Source of the DNA: Hypericum androsaemum
Taxonomy: Eukaryota > Streptophyta > Magnoliopsida > Malpighiales > Hypericaceae
Assembly: GCA_963995505.1 (NCBI GenBank)
Contig: OZ023181.1
Coordinates: 23,680,366 to 23,744,365 of the forward strand
DNA length: 64,000 nucleotides
Reading direction: 5' to 3'
The position numbers and the translations under genes were made by a program. Shown piece by piece: positions 59,215 to 64,000 of the stretch. Every line of letters begins with the position of its first letter. Position 1 is the first letter of the stretch. The notes under the pieces were generated by a model that ran no database searches, was not told where the DNA came from, and was given only the letters and a program-made list of their open reading frames with translations.

Positions 59215-59475
59215 ATGCCAAATCACAAAATCAGTAAACTTCTGGTTTACTGTTGCACGTGCCTCCATTGCACTAATATATATGTATAATATAAACCATA
59301 TGAATAAGCGGGTAACTTTTCTAACAAATACTTTTTACCCGAAGTCATGCCAAATCACAAAATCAGTAAACTTCTGGTTTACTATTGCATGTGCTTTAAT
59401 TGCACTGATATATGTATAATATAAACCAGTTGAATAACCGGGTAACTTTTCCAACAAATACTTTTTACTTTGTTT
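59215..59475. repeat. About 130-bp tandem duplication inside Copia element 3
   Basis: Two adjacent copies, each containing 'atcacaaaatcagtaaactt' and ending 'aacaaatactttttac', with several mismatches. It disrupts the protease-integrase junction. Confidence 0.85.
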
Positions 59476-60284
59476 TCTTCATTTATTGTCTCAACATGAT
59501 ACCCATTTTGGCGTATTTCTTTGAAACTTAATAAGTTTCTTTGAGACTTTGGAGAATATAATGCATTATTTATGCAAAAATTCGTACCTCCAGGTAATAA
59601 TAAATTAGCTCTTCCGGAGCCTTCAATTAAATTTGCAGTACCTGATATAGTACTAACATTTATCTCTAGCATTTGCAAATGAAAGAAATATTTATCATCC
59701 TTAAGTATGGTGTGCGTTGTGGCCTTATCTGCTAAAGACAGATCTCTTTCTCGAGTAGATGAGCCAACTCGTGCCAATTCCATACTCATTATAAAGAAAT
59801 ATTTATATTAAATTTAAGCAACGAAAACATGATGAGAAAAAATTTATAGGAGACATTACCTTAAAATTAAGGACCGATAATATGATAATGGAAAATGCCA
59901 GGAAATATACTTAAGAAATGAACAAAAACATGGATATTAAACTGCTATTCAATAAGGAAATTAGCAACGTCCAAAATGAGTGAGGTCATTGAGGCCAAAT
60001 TCAGGGCTACCATCCATATTCATAATGCCAGAGCCATCATCTTGATAAAGCTCAACTAGATACTTTGGTGCACGACAGGTGCGAGCCCAGTGGCCTTTGC
60101 ATCCACAACGATGACATGAATTTTTCATTTTTATTCCACTATCACCATCTCTTCGTGGTTTCTTCTCTTTGTTCTCCCACTTCAGGTGGCGAGACGTGTT
60201 CTTAAAATTACCACCACGGTAACCATATCCTCCACGATCATTATCATGTCCACGACCGCGACCCCAGTCTATTAAATTTTTGTC

Positions 60285-60375
60285 ACATTCACTTCAGGGA
60301 ATGGAGCATAACCAGTTGGACGGGCCTCCATAATTAAAATTTATCACATTCACTTCAGGGAATGAAGCATAACTA
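60285..60375. repeat. Short tandem duplication in the gag region of Copia element 3
   Basis: The phrase 'tcacattcacttcagggaat' occurs at about 60284 and again at about 60344, with similar following bases. Confidence 0.85.
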
Positions 60376-61205
60376 TTAAATTTTAGTCCAGGATTTCAAT
60401 TGCAATTAATCCAGGGACCAAAATATAGTTTGTCAGAAAAATAAAAATTTCAGAAACATCCAAAATCCATGATAAGTAATTCTTGCCCGTGTTGTGGAGA
60501 GCCACAAAATCAAGTTTGGCGAGGTTTGACATTATAATACTATCATGAGCAAATAGAATATATTAGATTTGATTTATCATAGATAAATATAATTGAGATA
60601 AAATTATTATATAAATATATCACAAATTTAAGGAAACAAATAATTAAATTGATATTCTGTCCTTATTTGAAAATACAAGAAAATATAAAGTACTAATCTG
60701 TAATTCTGTTCCCTTTGCCTTTTTTTTTTCTCAGCGCGCATAATATTCGTTTAGTACCTATTAGTTTGATCCGTGTGCAAGCAAGGACGCAATCCTTGTT
60801 CAACGTGTAAACTTACAGTTCAGTCCCTCGAATTTTCTCGCGTGTGCGAATAAGGGCATAATCCCAATCCGCGTTACACAGGCAAATTGCACATAGATCC
60901 CTAGAGGTTTCTAATTATTTTATGAAAGGATAATAGAAGGGTTTTTTCATGAAAAATCTTTACCAAATGAATCCGATTTTTGCAAAGAAAATTTTACAAA
61001 ATTATTTTCTTTGAGAAAATTATTTATAAGCCAGAACTAAACTTTATATATTTCAATAACATTGAGAATCCAACAAGAATGAATAATTATAAATGAGAAT
61101 CTAACAAGAATGAATAATTATAAATTGTAAGAATACTTACAAAAATTAAGCTCAATTCTTCTCAAAAAATTATTGAGAATTTGGTAGAGACTCGTGCTGA
61201 TAACG

Positions 61206-61456
61206 TGTTATAAAATTTATCAGAAATAAGTAATAGTAGAGAAAAAGAGTAAGAGAGGAGAGTATGAACTTCTCATTAATAGATCAAGAATGTGTTATAA
61301 TGGTAATACAATGAGTTCTATTTATAGGCTAAATGGAGAAGGTGGATGGAGAACATGGAGGAACCCACTAACCCACTGAACATGAAGAAGAACATGGAAG
61401 AAATCATGGAGAAGAACATGGAGGGAAGAAATGACATCCATAATTAATACATAATA
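61206..61456 (-). repeat. Copia element 3, 5' LTR
   Basis: Partner of 55926-56176. It starts TGTTATA and ends ATAATA on the + strand and is bordered by the GGTAG target duplication. Confidence 0.9.
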
Positions 61457-62131
61457 GGTAGTACCGTTATTGAGAAAATCTAGTCAAGTTTGAAACTCAT
61501 CGGGAAGTAGATGGGTGGTAGGAGTTTTCTATTGCGGATTACCGCATGCTAAAAAGCTCTACTATCCCTTTCAAAAAAAAAACTCTACTGTTAGTAATAG
61601 TTGGTTCAAGCTCTAATAACGCTACCGTGTGTATTGATGACAGGGCAAATCACCAATAGAAGAAAGCTTATGTGTTATGGCGCACACAACTTATATTGAG
61701 ACAGTTGTTGCGTGACAATATGGCCCATCAATTGTGAAAGGCTGTCGAGTCTGTGTAAAAATTAAAATATCAGGTACTTGATTAATAAATTTTAAATCAT
61801 AATAAGTGTCATGATATTAAAGTCTTAACTTTTTTCTAAGAGAACTTTGTCATGTTTTAACTTGAATATGGATAATCAAACTTTAAAAACAACAATGGAA
61901 CAAAATACTATCAGGAAAAAGTTGCCTTAATAAATACATAGACAAATTGATCCTTGCAACACCAAGGAGCTAAGTGCACAACATGACAACAATCTCTATT
62001 TATACATAAGAATAAGCACACAATGGTTTTGGAACTTTCGTTCCTATACATATGTACAAGGAAAAGAAGCAGCTAAAATTGCGTTCTCCCTCAAACCAAA
62101 AAAAAAAACTGGTGATTCAGATGAAGTACAA
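61457..62131. repeat. DS module, copy D right part
   Basis: Continues the DS module after Copia element 3 and corresponds to 2100-2230 and 3134-3735 at copy A. It contains the site without the 896-bp insertion (61583-61605), then the RDR1 3' untranslated sequence. Confidence 0.8.
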
Positions 62132-64000
62132 TTATTCCTCATAATGCTTGCTTGCTTTCCCCTTCTTGATCTCAATTAGCTTATCAGAAGTGCACCAAGC
62201 GAAGCTCAGGAAGTGACCACGCTCCAATCCAACACTATACCGTCCCCAAAACTTCGGATGGTATGTGACATGGTACCAAGCTGATGCTTTCTGATACAAT
62301 CGGAAGCCATCTTCAGTTCCGTCCTCGTCTGATCTGCGGCCACCGCCTTTGAACCAGGCCTTTGCCTGCTTCCTCAGGAACCTGACACCCAGAAGAATGG
62401 TCTCCAAGTCGTTCCTCCTGTCGAACGATTTCGACATCTGCAGGATGCATCCGCTCAGGATTTCGGATTCCGTCATGATGCCGTAGTAGTTCATCAGGTT
62501 GGCCAGCTTGTTGTCGTACTGCTGCTTGTAATAGAATGCTTCGGATATGTAATCCTCGAATCCGGGCACTTCCATGTCGGTATCGTAGCACCGAGCGGCC
62601 ACATCCTTGGTGAAGGACATGATAGGGCTTGCAACGTCTCGTACTGCTCGGTATAGCTTGCCAATCACGCGTTGTGACTCGTAGGATGTCTTGTCAGGTT
62701 TTTCCATGAAGTCTGGATACTCTCTGGCACGGAGCTCTGGCGTGATTTTGGCTGGGACGCCAGTCTTCGGGTAGTCAACGGCAATCGATGCACGCTTTGC
62801 AAGCTCAAGGAATTTGCTGCTCATTGCCATGTTCAGCTCCCTGTCTGCGAATACTGTATGCGCACTGCAGATGATTCCTAAGTTGTCGTTTAGGAAGTAG
62901 TCCGCGAAGTGTTCCTGCACTTCCTGTTTCGGAGAAGCAGACATTAGGACAAGGAAATGCAGTTAAAAGCATACATGAAATAACCCGAATCGGTCTGGAT
63001 GGTAATGAGAGACCTCGATTGTGATATCATTATCTGCAATTTTAGATTTCGCTGCTGCATAATCCATCGGAGCGAACTGGGAGGGAGGAATGAGGTCGGG
63101 ATCCCAACAGACAAAGTAGACATCTCCATCCAAATCACTTCCGGAGCATTCATTAGGATGTGGTCTAATCAAACACATCAACAAAAGTTGGAAACTTCAT
63201 ACCAGTAACAGAATATAGGGAAGAATCTGTATATGTTAAGTACCTCTTTCCGTTTTGTGGGAAAACGATGCAATCCATCATATGGTGCAAAGCTGGTACA
63301 TCCACAGCCTCGAGAATGCGCATGTCTCCGGGATGCAGGCACGGGTTTTTCGCAACAACCACCTTCCCTTGAACAACCTGGTTCTGCAGATGTGATCCGC
63401 TGCTTCCGGATGTTGAATTCGCATCATCGTCGAGGGATTGCGTGTTTCTAGCACGAGAGCACTGGACGAATACTTGTCCGTACTCCAACGTCCCTGTTTC
63501 ATCTAGACATCCCATCATAGCCCTTCCTTTTGGGACAAATATCCTTGTTTTGGTCCTCAGCTCCAGCAACTTGGATGCCCGGAAAGTTTGCAGCATTATG
63601 GAAAGAAACGGCTCTGAGTCCGGCTTATAGCCACACCCGATCATTTCCTTTAGAACAGCCATGTTTTCGCCTGGTGCAATCAACTCGAGAGCTTCCCGTG
63701 CGCTTTCTGGATCGGTTAACATCGCATCAAGTCTGGATACCGCCTCCTGCTGCTTCCTTTCAAGGACATGATCCTTCACACCAAGAGTAGACAAGAGAGT
63801 GATGAGTTCTCTGTTCAGGAAGCAAGGCTGGTACTTGCTCCATCCGAGGACATCTAGACTTGTGTTGCTTGATCTGAACTTGCGCATGCTCGCTCGCAGC
63901 GACAATTTCTTCGACGAAGTTGGATCGACAGCAACAACACCCTTGTAGCCACCATATCTGATCTGAAAGGCTGATGGAAAGTAGCATCCGAACCCGAGCT
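62132..64000 (-). CDS. RDR1: RNA-dependent RNA polymerase 1, copy D (C-terminal half; gene runs off the window)
   Basis: Exons on the minus strand: 63244 to the edge at 64000 (part of exon 2), 63014-63164, 62132-62923; introns of 79 and 90 bp, GT-AG. About 566 codons are visible, roughly the C-terminal half, with no lesion. It starts inside LGFGCYFPSAFQIRYGGYKG and includes CSGSDLDGDVYFVCWD. Very close to copy B; scattered differences include FRSSNTSL kept and FLRKQ for SLRKQ. The C terminus reads EIKKGKASKHYEE, set by three AAGC units. Intron 2 is shorter than in A or B. The start, promoter and exon 1 lie outside the window. Confidence 0.93.

Larger units (their letters stand above)
55926..61456 (-). 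mobile_element. Copia element 3 with both LTRs, defective
   Basis: LTRs 55926-56176 and 61206-61456 (251 bp each, about 20 differences by eye), flanked by a perfect GGTAG duplication (55921-55925 and 61457-61461). The primer-binding site on the minus strand is just inside the right LTR (TTATCAGCACGAG, 61188-61202). Minus-strand parts in order: zinc knuckle CHRCGCKGHWARTC (60073-60114), protease region 59382-59789, integrase remnant 58465-59115, RT 57065-58401, RNase H near 56598-56780. The integrase jumps from HIHGDIC to DINVEHPVAHVHTQNG, losing the catalytic core, and stops split the RT. Most of the gag N terminus is missing. It cannot move by itself. Confidence 0.93.

Overview
The window is nuclear DNA of a flowering plant, most likely a core eudicot; I cannot name the species. 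This rests on plant-type families (RDR1, NPF8 peptide transporter, type-B response regulator, FBD/LRR-type F-box), short GT-AG introns, plant Copia elements, solo LTRs, MITEs and a tRNA-derived SINE. Most of the sequence is duplicated intergenic DNA and transposon remains.

The organising feature is a tandem array of RNA-dependent RNA polymerase 1 (RDR1) genes, all on the minus strand and all with the same four coding exons. RDR1-A (4038-7731) and RDR1-B (37806-41426) read as intact. RDR1-C (43003-47049) is an older, diverged paralogue with one 1-nt frameshift in its last exon. RDR1-D (62132 to the right edge) is cut by the window. Two scraps, E (890-1352) and F (14072-14303), are leftovers of further copies. 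A, B and D are close relatives. Each intact copy lies in a repeated unit. Read along the + strand the unit is: an R module, a downstream (DS) module, the RDR1 gene, an upstream (US) module, the last three exons of an aspartate-semialdehyde dehydrogenase (ASADH) gene, and a distal module. Comparing units gives empty sites, which define several insertions exactly.

Layout: 1-3.7 kb, scrap E and the DS module; 4.0-8.0 kb, RDR1-A and its promoter; 8.1-13.1 kb, US module with ASADH remnant 1 (split by a small LTR element) and distal module; 13.1-14.3 kb, MITE, RPL11 pseudogene, scrap F; 14.3-22.3 kb, two broken Copia elements; 22.3-25.0 kb, NPF8 pseudogene; 25.2-26.6 kb, solo LTR; 27.3-29.9 kb, an apparently intact F-box gene; 30.1-31.6 kb, type-B ARR pseudogene; 31.6-37.8 kb, second US/ASADH/R/DS block with a SINE and a hAT-like MITE; 37.8-42.6 kb, RDR1-B; 43.0-47.0 kb, RDR1-C; 47.5-55.9 kb, distal module and two recent R modules, one carrying nested solo LTRs; 55.9-61.5 kb, a Copia element with both LTRs and a target duplication; 62.1 kb to the end, RDR1-D.

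RDR1 makes double-stranded RNA from single-stranded templates and amplifies silencing, notably against viruses (family knowledge). The copies here differ mainly at the C terminus. An AAGC repeat of varying length shifts the frame just before the stop codon, and in RDR1-A a transposon-like insertion supplies a new acidic tail. The other genes do not form a pathway with RDR1; they look like bystanders or fragments carried along by duplication.
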